From: Corynebacterium glyciniphilum AJ 3170
GTDB taxonomy: Bacteria; Actinomycetota; Actinomycetes; Mycobacteriales; Mycobacteriaceae
Reading direction: 5' to 3'
Assembly (NCBI RefSeq): GCF_007673095.1
Contig: NZ_VDYZ01000011.1
Span: forward strand, 91,568-155,567
Length of the DNA stretch: 64,000 bases
The notes beneath the pieces are model-generated. The model was not told where the DNA came from and did not search any database. It was given only the letters and a program-made list of their open reading frames with translations. The stretch's first letter is position 1; every line of letters starts with the position of its first letter. A program made the position numbers and the translations under genes. Positions 8,091 through 16,922 of the stretch are shown one piece after another.

Positions 8091-9353
8091 TCAGGACTCC
8101 TTCGCCGCAACGCCTGCGGGTGCCTTCTTGGCCCACTTGGCACGCAGCTTGGCGGCCTTACGCGGGTAGAGGTTCGCACGCTCCGTGTCGTAGTTGTAGT
8201 ACTGCATCAGGCGCTTGTCCATGATGGCGAACCACAGGGGCGGGAACGAAGCCACGGCGATCATCGTCGCGTAGCCCTGGGGGAGCTCCGGGGCGTAGAC
8301 GTCCGAACGCAGGGACTGGTACCGACGGGTCGGGTTGGCATGGTGGTCCGAGTGGCGCTGCAGCTGGTACAGGAAGATGTTCGTGGTCAGGTTGTCGGAG
8401 TTCCAGGAGTGCTCCGGGGAGCAGCGCTCGTAGCGGCCGTCCTCGAGCTTCTGTCGCAGCAGGCCGTAGTGCTCGAGGTAGTTCACGAACTCCAGCAGGG
8501 CGATGCCGATGACCGCCTGGATCAGCAGGTAGGGCAGGATGCCGATGCCGAAGCCGATCAGCAGGCCGCCCCACAGCAGGACGGTGATCAGCCAGGCGTT
8601 GAGGACGTCATTGTCCAGGTTGAACTGGCTCTTGCCGCCGCGGGCGAGACGCTTCTTCTCGATGTCCCAGGCGCGGGGGATCTGACGGGGGATGGAACGG
8701 ATCAGGTAGGCGTAGACGTTCTCGCCCATGCGGGAGCTGACCGGGTCCTCCGGGGTTGCGACCTTCACATGGTGGCCCTTGTTGTGCTCGACGTAGAAGT
8801 GACCGTAGGCGGGGACCGCCAGGACGATCTTGCCGAGCCAGCGCTCGAAGCTACCCTTCTTGTGACCGAGCTCGTGGGCGGCGACGATGCCGATACCCGA
8901 GGTCATGCCCATGGTCCAGGCCAGGCCGACCTTCTCGTACCACTCGAGCCCGCCATAGGTCCACTGCCAGCAGCACATGATCAGGCTGGCGAGCATGAGC
9001 GGGAAGTACAGGTAGGAGATGATCCGGTAGTACTTGGTCTCCTCCAGCCAGGGGACGAACTCCTCTGGTGCGTTCTCGCCGTCGCGGCCGAGGACCCAGT
9101 CCCCGATCGGCACCACGATGAACACGGCGATGGGTCCCAGGAACCAGGAGGCGGAGACGAGGGCTTCGGGCGCGCTGATCGCCCTCATCCACTCGACGAC
9201 CCCCCAGATGATCAGGGGCATGGCGGCGGGCACCATGCTGAGAATCCAGGCGTACTTCTTCTTGTCCACCCACTGTTGTTCTTCAGCGGTGAACCCGTTG
9301 TCTACAGCGACACCACCCTTGGCAGGTGACGTCTTCTTGTTTGTTGTCGTCAT
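8091..9353 (-). CDS. alkB: Alkane 1-monooxygenase
   Basis: 420 residues. The membrane non-heme diiron alkane hydroxylase has all its histidine motifs: HELGHKK (from residue 160), HNKGHH (190), the NYLEHYG signature (291) and LQRHSDHHA (331), with about six transmembrane segments. It hydroxylates the terminal carbon of medium or long n-alkanes using O2 and electrons from rubredoxin. ATG 9353 is taken because GGAGG lies nine bases upstream; the longer frame (9404) starts inside the promoter palindrome. It heads the operon with the small membrane protein, two rubredoxins and the reductase. No TetR-type AlkU regulator is linked to it in this window. Confidence 0.96.
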   Translation of the reverse strand: MTTTNKKTSPAKGGVAVDNGFTAEEQQWVDKKKYAWILSMVPAAMPLIIWGVVEWMRAISAPEALVSASWFLGPIAVFIVVPIGDWVLGRDGENAPEEFVPWLEETKYYRIISYLYFPLMLASLIMCCWQWTYGGLEWYEKVGLAWTMGMTSGIGIVAAHELGHKKGSFERWLGKIVLAVPAYGHFYVEHNKGHHVKVATPEDPVSSRMGENVYAYLIRSIPRQIPRAWDIEKKRLARGGKSQFNLDNDVLNAWLITVLLWGGLLIGFGIGILPYLLIQAVIGIALLEFVNYLEHYGLLRQKLEDGRYERCSPEHSWNSDNLTTNIFLYQLQRHSDHHANPTRRYQSLRSDVYAPELPQGYATMIAVASFPPLWFAIMDKRLMQYYNYDTERANLYPRKAAKLRAKWAKKAPAGVAAKES

Positions 9354-9384
9354 GGCTAGGCGACCTCCATCTGACTGGCGTGAA

Positions 9385-9430
9385 GTGTGTTGTGGAACAC
9401 ACACTATGTAAAGTGTGGTTCACAGTACAA
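9385..9430 (-). promoter_or_regulatory. alkB promoter with operator palindrome
   Basis: On the minus strand TTGTAC (9425-9430) and TAGTGT (9401-9406) are 18 bases apart and fit -35/-10 boxes. A perfect inverted repeat GTGTGTT-GTGG-AACACAC (9385-9402) overlaps the -10 and the likely start point, where a repressor would block initiation. Boxes are assigned by eye. Confidence 0.5.
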
Positions 9431-9802
9431 TAGGTATTCGCAGAACACAATGTTTCGCGGGAAAAATCTGGATCGGACACTACGGAACACTCTGAACAGT
9501 GACTATCTGGCCACAAGGGGGTGGCGCGGTAGGCCCGGGTCCTTAGCAGAAGGGCCGGAAAGTTATGTACACCGGGGGTGTCGTAGCGTGTCTTCGAGCA
9601 GATGAAACGGGCCCTGTGTCCGTCGTCCGGGTCCGGGGTCTGTTGTCGGCGATGGTGCGGGTGTCACGGGCCCGGGGGTGCGTATCCCAGGGGAGTGGCG
9701 GGCCGGATCGGCGCCCCGGAATGAACTTTGGTCAGGAAGCGACCAGAGCCGTGAGCAGATTCCGACACGTTCCACGCCACATCCACTTCTCTGGTGACAC
9801 TG
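9431..9802. other. Gene-free stretch between alkB promoter and the next operon
   Basis: About 370 bases upstream of both alkB and the divergent 723-residue gene. The first ~90 bases are AT-richer than the surroundings; the rest is GC-rich. Small frames here lack ribosome sites and recognisable sequence. I see no RNA gene or repeat. Confidence 0.5.
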
Positions 9803-9815
9803 TAACGTGAGGTCC

Positions 9816-11987
9816 ATGCCGACATGGTCTGAAATGCGTGGGCTCATTCAATGCGGTTGCGATGCCCCACTTCGGGCAACTGTGACGCTGTGGGGTGAAC
9901 CGGACGGATCCCAGTACGGGTGGGTGATGGGCGGGGAGAGAATCGCGTCTCTCGCTCTCGGGCCGGGGACCTACCGCCTTGCCCGTGATAACCGATCGCG
10001 CGCCGTCAGCGAGCTTGACGGGACGCCGCGACTGGTCGACGACGGTGAACATGCCGTGGTCATGCAGGGGGCATCTCCTCTCGAGGCCACGGGGTGTCTC
10101 GCGCTGACCAGCTCTGCAGGAGTGCTGTTCAGCAGAGATCTTCTGAATACGGTGCTGGACCGGGTGTACCCGGCGGGGCCCGTCGAACAAGTGACACACG
10201 ACGGCCGGGCGGCCTGGCTCGTGCCCGGTCTGCCTACCCGGCATTACAAGCTGCCCGAGATGCCGCGGTCCATGGTGGTCGACGCCGAGACCGGAGTTGT
10301 CGTCAGGATCGACAACGGTGACGGCGGTGGAGAACTGACCGACCTCGAGTGTCCGTCGTCGCTCTCCTCCGACGATGCCACATGGGGAACTGTGGTCTCG
10401 GAGAAGTACGGGGTTCCCGTCGCACCTGAGCCATGGCGGCCACGTGGCGCTGAGGGTGAAGGTGATTCGTTGCACGAAGGCGCTGCTGCGGTGCCGCAGC
10501 CTCCTGTCGGGGAATTCACCAGGTTCCTGGATAGCTACTCGCGGCCTGCGCCCGCCCCTGTTCCGGACGGGCACAGGTCGCTGCTGGTCGTCGGGGCACT
10601 CCCCGTTGATCCGTCCGACTCGCTTCCCACGTGGCGCCGCGGTACCACCATCGATATGGTCCTCGGCTTCATGGAGGTAGTAGATTCCGGCGCGATGGAT
10701 TACTCAACGCTCGTTGAGCCGTGCACGGTGACGGCATGGGCGGAACCTGTGCAGGACGGGGAGCCAGTGGACCAGAGAATGAACCGGAGAGGTTTTCGCT
10801 GGCAGACCGTCCTGCGGGGAGACGGATGGACGGCACTGTGGGACGCCGACCGGCCGACAGTCGGATACGTCAAGGTTACCGGAGTCTTCTATACGGGTCC
10901 GGACTACGGTCACCCGTATTCCCCGACCAGGGGGATGCTCACCAGGATCCGGCTCGACTGCGACCTGCGGCACCAGGACGCAGTGGTTCCCGGTGTGCCG
11001 GTACCGGCAATTGATGTCATCGACGGGCGAGACTTACCGTACTGGGACGAGGAGCCCTGGTTCGGCAGTGTAGATCGCCTGCTGTTCACCGTGGACCTCG
11101 ACGCTGCGGCGCCTCCTGTGGTGAAAGAGACGCACGAGCCGCAGGGCGTGCTCGATTTCGCGGTCTCCCGGGACGGCGAGACTACGACGCTGTGGCGTCC
11201 GGAAGGCGGGGCGCTTCCTGCGCTGTGGCGTACTGACCTGGATACCGGTGACACCGGGCGGGTGCTCCTGCCGGTGGTGGTGCACCAGTACGGGCATCCT
11301 CCATACTGGGAATTCCCTGCGCATGGCGGAGTAACGCTGCGTGTCCGGTGCGCAGGCGGGGAGTTCCTCATTGACAGGGACGGGACCGTTCAGGATGCTC
11401 CTCCGGAGTCGCCGGTTTTTCCCGGGATCGCCGGCATCGACGACGAACCGACCCACGTCCGACGGCATCCTGACGGTGGATGGGTCGTCGTGTATGTCGA
11501 GTGGGACGCGGGTCCGGATGGCGGATGCTTCCAACATCTCGGTCGACTCAGCGACGACGGTCAGGTCACTTGGGTCGAGAGCCTCCTCAACGTCCCTAGC
11601 GTGTCGTTGGTGATCGCCGACGGGTGGATCTTCACCGGCATGGAGAACGTACTGACCGTGCGGGACAGTGATCTCGGCGTGGTGGTGCGCCGTCAACTGC
11701 CCTGGCATGTCGAGAGCCTGGTGGAGCTGGGGCCGTGGTTGGGTATCGACCGCCGCGGTCGACGACCTGGGATCGTGGGCGCGGATGACCCGGAGGAGTG
11801 CTACAGTCTGCTTGATCCTGAGACGTTCGAGTCTGTTCTCGACATCGACATCGATCCCGGACTGACTTTCAGGACTTACGTGCGCTGGTTCGACGGCGAG
11901 CTGTGGTTCGCGGACGGCCGTCTCCGCGTCTTTACCCCGCAGGTAGACGGGTCCTGGGTGTCCCGGGAAATAAGGCTGCCAGGGTAG
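9816..11987 (+). CDS. Unknown ~720-residue cytoplasmic protein, paralogue A
   Basis: 723 residues, no signal peptide and no membrane segment. It is clearly paralogous to the next gene: both share a MPxxSEL/M start, an LDGTP-LxxDG block near residue 65, VDAETGVVV near 155, a LRGDGW(T/S)ALWD core in the middle and a PTRG(R/M)xTR segment. The C-terminal half reads like repeated short beta-strands (LGRLSDDGQVTWV and similar), suggesting a beta-propeller, but I cannot name a family. ATG 9816 is preferred over GTG 9807 because TAACGT lies exactly seven bases before it, a leaderless-start pattern, and because the paralogue begins at the same point. Function unknown. Confidence 0.75.
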   Translation: MPTWSEMRGLIQCGCDAPLRATVTLWGEPDGSQYGWVMGGERIASLALGPGTYRLARDNRSRAVSELDGTPRLVDDGEHAVVMQGASPLEATGCLALTSSAGVLFSRDLLNTVLDRVYPAGPVEQVTHDGRAAWLVPGLPTRHYKLPEMPRSMVVDAETGVVVRIDNGDGGGELTDLECPSSLSSDDATWGTVVSEKYGVPVAPEPWRPRGAEGEGDSLHEGAAAVPQPPVGEFTRFLDSYSRPAPAPVPDGHRSLLVVGALPVDPSDSLPTWRRGTTIDMVLGFMEVVDSGAMDYSTLVEPCTVTAWAEPVQDGEPVDQRMNRRGFRWQTVLRGDGWTALWDADRPTVGYVKVTGVFYTGPDYGHPYSPTRGMLTRIRLDCDLRHQDAVVPGVPVPAIDVIDGRDLPYWDEEPWFGSVDRLLFTVDLDAAAPPVVKETHEPQGVLDFAVSRDGETTTLWRPEGGALPALWRTDLDTGDTGRVLLPVVVHQYGHPPYWEFPAHGGVTLRVRCAGGEFLIDRDGTVQDAPPESPVFPGIAGIDDEPTHVRRHPDGGWVVVYVEWDAGPDGGCFQHLGRLSDDGQVTWVESLLNVPSVSLVIADGWIFTGMENVLTVRDSDLGVVVRRQLPWHVESLVELGPWLGIDRRGRRPGIVGADDPEECYSLLDPETFESVLDIDIDPGLTFRTYVRWFDGELWFADGRLRVFTPQVDGSWVSREIRLPG

Positions 11988-11997
11988 CGTGATTGGG

Positions 11998-14070
11998 ATG
12001 CCGCACTATTCCGAACTGGCTGAACTCATCGAGCACGGCAATGGTCTGGACGGACCGCCTGTACGTGCGACTCTGCGACTACACGGTGATCCCGGCAGTC
12101 TGGACCTGACTGTGCAGGCCGAGGAACCGACGGAGGTCCTCCGACTCCCCGCCGGCGACTACCGGTTTCTCTGGGCGGACGGTCGACGGTCTCTCACCAG
12201 GCTCGACGGCACTCCGCTGCTGCTCCAGGACGGTCAGCGGACCCTCGTCCTCGTAGAGGACGGCGCGGTCGTCGATGCGACCGGCGGACGAGTTGACGTC
12301 CACTGCGTGGAATCCGCGCTTATCACGCGAGGTCGGTACGTCCCTGATCGCAGGGCAGACGTCCGTCCCGTACAACGTGACGAGCGGGAATCCTGGTCGA
12401 TCACCGGCAATGGCTCCGAGCGCATCGTTGATGCGGAGACCGGCGTGGTCGTGTCTCTTTCGGCGACGTGGCAGGGCAGCGATAAGCGCGCAGAGTTCAT
12501 TGACGTGGAGTTCCCCGGCCGTATCGGTGATGAGGAGTTCCGGTGGGCCGGTGAACCGGCCGAGAGTATCCACGTCGACCGGGTGGCGCGCCCCGTTGAT
12601 GAGACCCGGGCACGCGCGATCGTGGCCGGGGAACTCGACCGAATCGCCGTACCCGAGCCACCGGCTGCGCCCGAGGACCATAGGATCCTCCCGGTCGCCG
12701 TCGAATGGTGGGTCTACATGGACCTGAATCGTCCGACGTATGACGTGGGGAGCACAGTGGACATGTTCCTGTGGTTCATTGAGCAGGGAGATCCCAACGA
12801 GCGAGCGGGGATGAAAGGAGATCCGGTCGTCACCGTCGACGCCTACGCCGAGGAGACGACGGTGGACCGTCCCGTGGACCTGACCAACGGACGGTGGTCA
12901 ATGATCTTGCGCGGCGACGGATGGTCGGCATTATGGGATGCGCCCCGGCCCGTTCTGGGGCGTGTGAGATTAACAGGCCACTTCTACCAGAGTTCAGACC
13001 GGTCATCGGAGACACCACTTACCCCGACCCGCGGTCGAGTGACCAGATTGCGGTACAGGTCCGGATACACGGCCGTCGACGTCCCTCACACCCGACATTC
13101 GCTTCCGAAGGTGTGGGTTCAGGGAGGGAGCCAGATCGGCGTCGACCCCATCCTCGTCACGCTGGACCTGGACGCGGCCTCCCCGCCGGAGCCGGCGCAG
13201 CTGGAGCGTCCGACCGCACTGCAGGGGTTCGCCGTTACGGGTGGTGTCGAGGCCCCCGTCCTGTGGCGTGGTGACCTCCGCCTGCCGATCGTCTGGCGTA
13301 CCGACGTGACCTCGGGCGAGTCGACGGCGGTGGCACTACCGGTACGGATTCAGGCCGCACCCATGTACATTGCGCGGGTCCGTGGCAGGGCGGGGGACGG
13401 GTGCCGGGTAGACGCGGTCGGACACACATTCCTGGTGGGGAACGACGGCAGTGTTGTCGAGGAAGAACGCCCTGCAGTGCTGGAGGACTTCCCCGGCGCC
13501 GTCCGGCATCCGCACGGCGGATGGGTGGTGAGCAGGTACGAGGTGGAAGAGTCCTGGATGCACATGCCCGAGAACGCGATGTACGGCCTCCCCGTGGACC
13601 GTGGCGTCCAACGACTCGGTCGCCTCGCCGACGACGGCACCGTGGACTGGAAACGGGAACTTCCCGTCGGGCCGTTCGACTCACCGGCGGCACTGCTCGT
13701 GGTTCGCGACATGCTGATGACCTCGCAGGGAACGACTGTGAGCTATCTCGACGATGACCTGCAGGAGATTCGCACCGCGCACATCGAGAGCGCCGACGGC
13801 TACCAGATCTACGACGTCACGACGGCCGACGACTGCCTCCTGGTGAACAGCTCGGATGGGAGTGGAAAGAGCGAACTCCGGCGCCTCGACCCCGAGACCC
13901 TGGAGGTGCTGCTCCTGGTGGATGGCCCTGGCCGACCCCGCCACCTGCAGGTCGACGGCACCACGACAGCATGGTCCGCCGTCGGGACCTCGTTGCGCCT
14001 CCACACCCGCGGTGCCGACGGCGAATGGACGTCGAGGGAGATTGAGTTGCAGCACTCCGGTGGGGAGTAG
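11998..14070 (+). CDS. Unknown ~690-residue cytoplasmic protein, paralogue B
   Basis: 690 residues, soluble, tandem paralogue of the gene before it with the same order of conserved blocks (LDGTP-LLLQDG, VDAETGVVV, LRGDGWSALWD, PTRGRVTRLR, LGRLADDGTVDW). The C-terminal half again has beta-propeller-like strand repeats. The ATG at 11998 is preceded by TAGCGT plus seven bases; the TAG of that -10-like box is the stop codon of paralogue A. An alternative GTG at 11989 exists. The duplication has diverged strongly, so it is old and both copies are probably under selection. No function can be assigned. Confidence 0.75.
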   Translation: MPHYSELAELIEHGNGLDGPPVRATLRLHGDPGSLDLTVQAEEPTEVLRLPAGDYRFLWADGRRSLTRLDGTPLLLQDGQRTLVLVEDGAVVDATGGRVDVHCVESALITRGRYVPDRRADVRPVQRDERESWSITGNGSERIVDAETGVVVSLSATWQGSDKRAEFIDVEFPGRIGDEEFRWAGEPAESIHVDRVARPVDETRARAIVAGELDRIAVPEPPAAPEDHRILPVAVEWWVYMDLNRPTYDVGSTVDMFLWFIEQGDPNERAGMKGDPVVTVDAYAEETTVDRPVDLTNGRWSMILRGDGWSALWDAPRPVLGRVRLTGHFYQSSDRSSETPLTPTRGRVTRLRYRSGYTAVDVPHTRHSLPKVWVQGGSQIGVDPILVTLDLDAASPPEPAQLERPTALQGFAVTGGVEAPVLWRGDLRLPIVWRTDVTSGESTAVALPVRIQAAPMYIARVRGRAGDGCRVDAVGHTFLVGNDGSVVEEERPAVLEDFPGAVRHPHGGWVVSRYEVEESWMHMPENAMYGLPVDRGVQRLGRLADDGTVDWKRELPVGPFDSPAALLVVRDMLMTSQGTTVSYLDDDLQEIRTAHIESADGYQIYDVTTADDCLLVNSSDGSGKSELRRLDPETLEVLLLVDGPGRPRHLQVDGTTTAWSAVGTSLRLHTRGADGEWTSREIELQHSGGE

Positions 14071-14081
14071 CCTCACCCCGT

Positions 14082-14861
14082 ATGAACGAGCGCAATACAC
14101 TGCAGATCACCGATGTCACCGTCCGTCGTGGGGAGAACCACCTCGTTGAGGATGTCAGCCTCACGATTCCGGCCGGGAGTCACTGGGCCGTCCTCGGTCC
14201 GAACGGGGCGGGCAAGTCCACGATCCTCAAACTCGCCGGAGGGCGGTTGTACCCCACCACCGGCAGCGTGCAGATCCTCGGTGAGCAGATCGGACGGACG
14301 GATGTCCGCGAACTGCAGAAACGCATCGGCTACGTCGACCCGAAACAACGCCTCGACGACATCTCCGCCTACGAGGCGGTGCTCTCCGGGGTGTCGGCGT
14401 CCAACGGCTACATCCAACGTTTCGACTACGCCCCGCACCGGACGCGAGCTACCGGGATGCTGGAGCTGGTGGGGATGGACGACAAGTCCGACCGGCTGTG
14501 GAGCCAGATGAGTCAGGGTGAGAAAGCCCGGACACTCATTGCCCGTGCCCTGGTCACCGACCCGCAGATGCTGCTGCTCGACGAGCCGTCCACCGGGCTG
14601 GACCTGCCGGGACGCGAGACGCTGCTGCGGGTCGTCGACGACCTCCGGGCGTCCCACCCGCAGTTGACGACCGTGCTGATCACCCACCACGTCGAGGAGG
14701 TCGCCGCCTCTACCACTGACGTGCTGATGGTCCGGGACGGCGGCGTCCAGGCGTCCGGGCCGGTCGACGAGGTGATGACCGCAGCGAACCTCGGGGTGCT
14801 CTACGACATGGACGTGCAGCTCCAGCGGGTCGAGGGGCGTTGGTTCGCCTTCAGCGGATAG
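14082..14861 (+). CDS. ABC transporter ATP-binding protein (stand-alone)
   Basis: 259 residues with a complete ABC ATPase set: Walker A GPNGAGKS (about 44-51), signature SQGEK with the following ARTLIARAL, Walker B LLLLDEPS, D-loop and an H-loop histidine in LITHHVEEV. The family resembles ModF/YlmA-type stand-alone ATPases rather than a transporter with linked permeases, since no membrane partner is next to it. TAGCCT, which includes the TAG stop of the previous gene, lies eight bases before its ATG, so it may have its own leaderless promoter. Substrate or role unknown. Confidence 0.85.
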   Translation: MNERNTLQITDVTVRRGENHLVEDVSLTIPAGSHWAVLGPNGAGKSTILKLAGGRLYPTTGSVQILGEQIGRTDVRELQKRIGYVDPKQRLDDISAYEAVLSGVSASNGYIQRFDYAPHRTRATGMLELVGMDDKSDRLWSQMSQGEKARTLIARALVTDPQMLLLDEPSTGLDLPGRETLLRVVDDLRASHPQLTTVLITHHVEEVAASTTDVLMVRDGGVQASGPVDEVMTAANLGVLYDMDVQLQRVEGRWFAFSG

Positions 14862-14871
14862 GCTCTCAAGG

Positions 14872-15591
14872 GTGACTGACACCAGTGAACCCGTGACAGA
14901 GAAGAAGAAGCGCCCGGCATGGGTGGAGTACCTCGTCACCTTTGTGGTGGCGATACTGCTGCTCGGCCTGTTCAACACCTTCATCGGTCGGCTGTACCAG
15001 ATCCCGTCGGAGTCGATGGAGCCCACACTCGTCGGTTGTGAAGGCTGCACCGACGACCGCATCTACGTGGACAAGGTGTCCTACCGCTTCGGTGACGTGG
15101 ACCCCGGTGATGTCGTCGTCTTCACCGGCACGGGTGCATGGTCGGAAGACTATGTGTCCACCAGATCGTCCCAGCCGCTGGTCAAGGGGATCCAGACCGG
15201 CCTGGAGAAGATCGGCATTCTCGCGCCGGACGAGTTCACGCTGGTCAAGCGTGTCATCGCCACCGGTGGGCAGACGGTGCAGTGCCAGGACGGGGACCCG
15301 GGCATCATGGTCGACGGGGAGAAGGTCGACGACTCGTTCACGCTGGACCCGAAGGCGTACCCTGTTGACCCGACCACGGGGTCTGACGCCTGCCAGGGCG
15401 AGTATTTCGGCCCTGTGACGGTGCCGGACGACAAGGTGTGGCTGATGGGCGACAACCGGACCAACTCGAAGGACTCGCGGTACTACAACCTCGCCGGAGA
15501 CCCGGAGGAGGGCATGGTTCCGCTGGACAACGTCGTCGGCAAGGTGCAGTTCAAGGTCTGGCCGTTGAGCCGGATCGGTGGTGTGGACTAG
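14872..15591 (+). CDS. lepB: Signal peptidase I
   Basis: 239 residues. One N-terminal membrane anchor (about 18-40) is followed by the catalytic Ser48 in PSESMEPTL and the general-base Lys126 in LVKRVIATGG; the GDNRTNSKDSRYY box D/E is intact. It removes signal peptides from exported proteins on the outer face of the membrane. A long insertion between the serine and lysine boxes contains two cysteines in CEGC. The start is GTG 14872, eleven bases after the ABC gene stop; TAGGCT with seven bases precedes it, which fits a leaderless start and reuses the TAG stop of the ABC gene. Confidence 0.93.
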   Translation: MTDTSEPVTEKKKRPAWVEYLVTFVVAILLLGLFNTFIGRLYQIPSESMEPTLVGCEGCTDDRIYVDKVSYRFGDVDPGDVVVFTGTGAWSEDYVSTRSSQPLVKGIQTGLEKIGILAPDEFTLVKRVIATGGQTVQCQDGDPGIMVDGEKVDDSFTLDPKAYPVDPTTGSDACQGEYFGPVTVPDDKVWLMGDNRTNSKDSRYYNLAGDPEEGMVPLDNVVGKVQFKVWPLSRIGGVD

Positions 15592-15653
15592 GCAGCAGGC
15601 GCTGGACCGCCGCCACTGACACGCGGCTCTCACGCGGCTCCCATGCGGAGCGA

Positions 15654-15714
15654 GAATTGTTCTAGCTCGGCGCACATTTTCATGGGAGATACGTGCACCG
15701 GGCTAGAACAATTC
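15654..15714. terminator. Hairpin with 13-bp arms after lepB
   Basis: GAATTGTTCTAGC (15654-15666) and its exact complement (15702-15714) flank 35 bases that contain a second short GCAC/GTGC pairing. It lies 60 bases after the lepB stop. It can act as a terminator, but the AT-rich arms are unusual for one here, and a similar GAATAGTTCTAG occurs at 16883, so a protein-binding role is possible. Confidence 0.5.
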
Positions 15715-15778
15715 GCCCCAGGGAGCTTCTTCTGCGGAACCCCTTGCGCCCGTGGTAGCGACAGGAAAGAATGTCCGC

Positions 15779-16888
15779 ATGGGGGAATTCGGGGGACAAC
15801 TGTGGCAGGCTGCGGAGCGGGAGGGACGAGTCCCGCCCGGGCGAGGCCCTCTCTACACACGACGCGTCCTGCCGACGCGTCTGCCTGTGACGCGGAGGGA
15901 GCTGACGGTGTCCGGAGTGTCACGACGCTCGGTCGCCAAGTATCACGAACAGGTGTCCCGCGGGGTGTACCTTCCGCCGGTGCCGGAGAAGCACCTCCGG
16001 CATGCCCGTCTCGGACCGGCGGGCCACCACGCCGACACCGGCCTTTACCGTCATGACATCGTCACCCGCGCCCGTGCCCACTCCTTCGTGCATCCGCGTG
16101 CCGTCGTGGCGTACTGGTCGGCGGCCGCATATCACGGTCTCGTCCACTGGGCCGACGAAGCGCCGGTGGTGCTGCTGACGGGGAAGTCGAAACAGGGGAG
16201 TATGGCGCAGGACGGGTCGTCGGCGGGAGTCTCGTCCCCGGTGCTGCGGCCGTTGCCCTCGGGCATCCGTACCGTTCGGCCGGATCGCGCGTTCCCGGGC
16301 CTGCGCGTCGTGGATGCAGCGACTGCGGCGGTACAGTGCCTGACCACCATCATCTCCGGTAAACGGTACTGGCCTGTCCCGCACGTCGAGGGTCTGCGTC
16401 CGGAGCAGGTTCGTGCGGTGCAGTTCATCGATGCCTTTCTCCAGTGCACCTGGGTGACCGTCCGGCAGATCACTGCTGCGGCGCGCCACCGCATCGACGC
16501 CGCTGAGCTGAAGATGTTGTGTGCACTTGCTGACCCCGGGTTCGGTGCTGAATCGCCGCGGGAGACGGTTCTGCGTCTCATCGTCCGGGATGAACTACCT
16601 GCGGGTTTCAGCTGGAGTACCCAGGTTGCCGTGGATCTCGGCACGACGGTGACGCGACCGGACATCGCCTGCCCGGAGCTGAAGATCGCCTTGTACTACG
16701 ACGGAGCCCACCACGCGGAGGGGGCGACCACCGACACCGACTTCCGACTGTTCCAGAAGTTACGCGACAAACATTGGGAGGCTGTACGGGTCAACAGTGC
16801 GGCGATGAAGGAACGCACGGAGATGATGGAGAACATCCGCAACGCCATCGGCCGGGCCACACAGAGATGGGAACAGCAGTCGGAATAG
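15779..16888 (+). CDS. AbiEi-like protein with C-terminal endonuclease-like fold
   Basis: 369 residues. The N-terminal half looks like the winged-helix/AbiEi-like region of type IV toxin-antitoxin-related proteins (RRELTVSGVSRRSVAKYHEQVSRGVYL, read as separate short blocks, then a middle domain with HPRAVVAYWSAAAYHGL). The C-terminal ~100 residues follow the DUF559/Vsr-like restriction-endonuclease pattern: RETVLRLIV, TRPDIACPELKIALYYDG and a late LRDKHWEAVRV. Such genes are common orphans in actinobacteria, and no toxin partner is next to it. ATG 15779 has AGGAAAG nine bases upstream. Function as nuclease or regulator is not settled. Confidence 0.6.
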   Translation: MGEFGGQLWQAAEREGRVPPGRGPLYTRRVLPTRLPVTRRELTVSGVSRRSVAKYHEQVSRGVYLPPVPEKHLRHARLGPAGHHADTGLYRHDIVTRARAHSFVHPRAVVAYWSAAAYHGLVHWADEAPVVLLTGKSKQGSMAQDGSSAGVSSPVLRPLPSGIRTVRPDRAFPGLRVVDAATAAVQCLTTIISGKRYWPVPHVEGLRPEQVRAVQFIDAFLQCTWVTVRQITAAARHRIDAAELKMLCALADPGFGAESPRETVLRLIVRDELPAGFSWSTQVAVDLGTTVTRPDIACPELKIALYYDGAHHAEGATTDTDFRLFQKLRDKHWEAVRVNSAAMKERTEMMENIRNAIGRATQRWEQQSE

Positions 16889-16922
16889 TTCTAGTCCGGC
16901 AGGACGACGGACAGCTGACGCG

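Noticed and set aside
7641..9329. 562-residue open frame on the plus strand
   Set aside because: It is antisense to alkB and the small membrane protein, has no ribosome site or known motif, and the length is explained by the high GC content of the real genes.
9350..9430. GlxR (CRP-type) site in alkB promoter
   Set aside because: GTGTGGTTCACA lacks the six-base spacing between TGTGA and TCACA.
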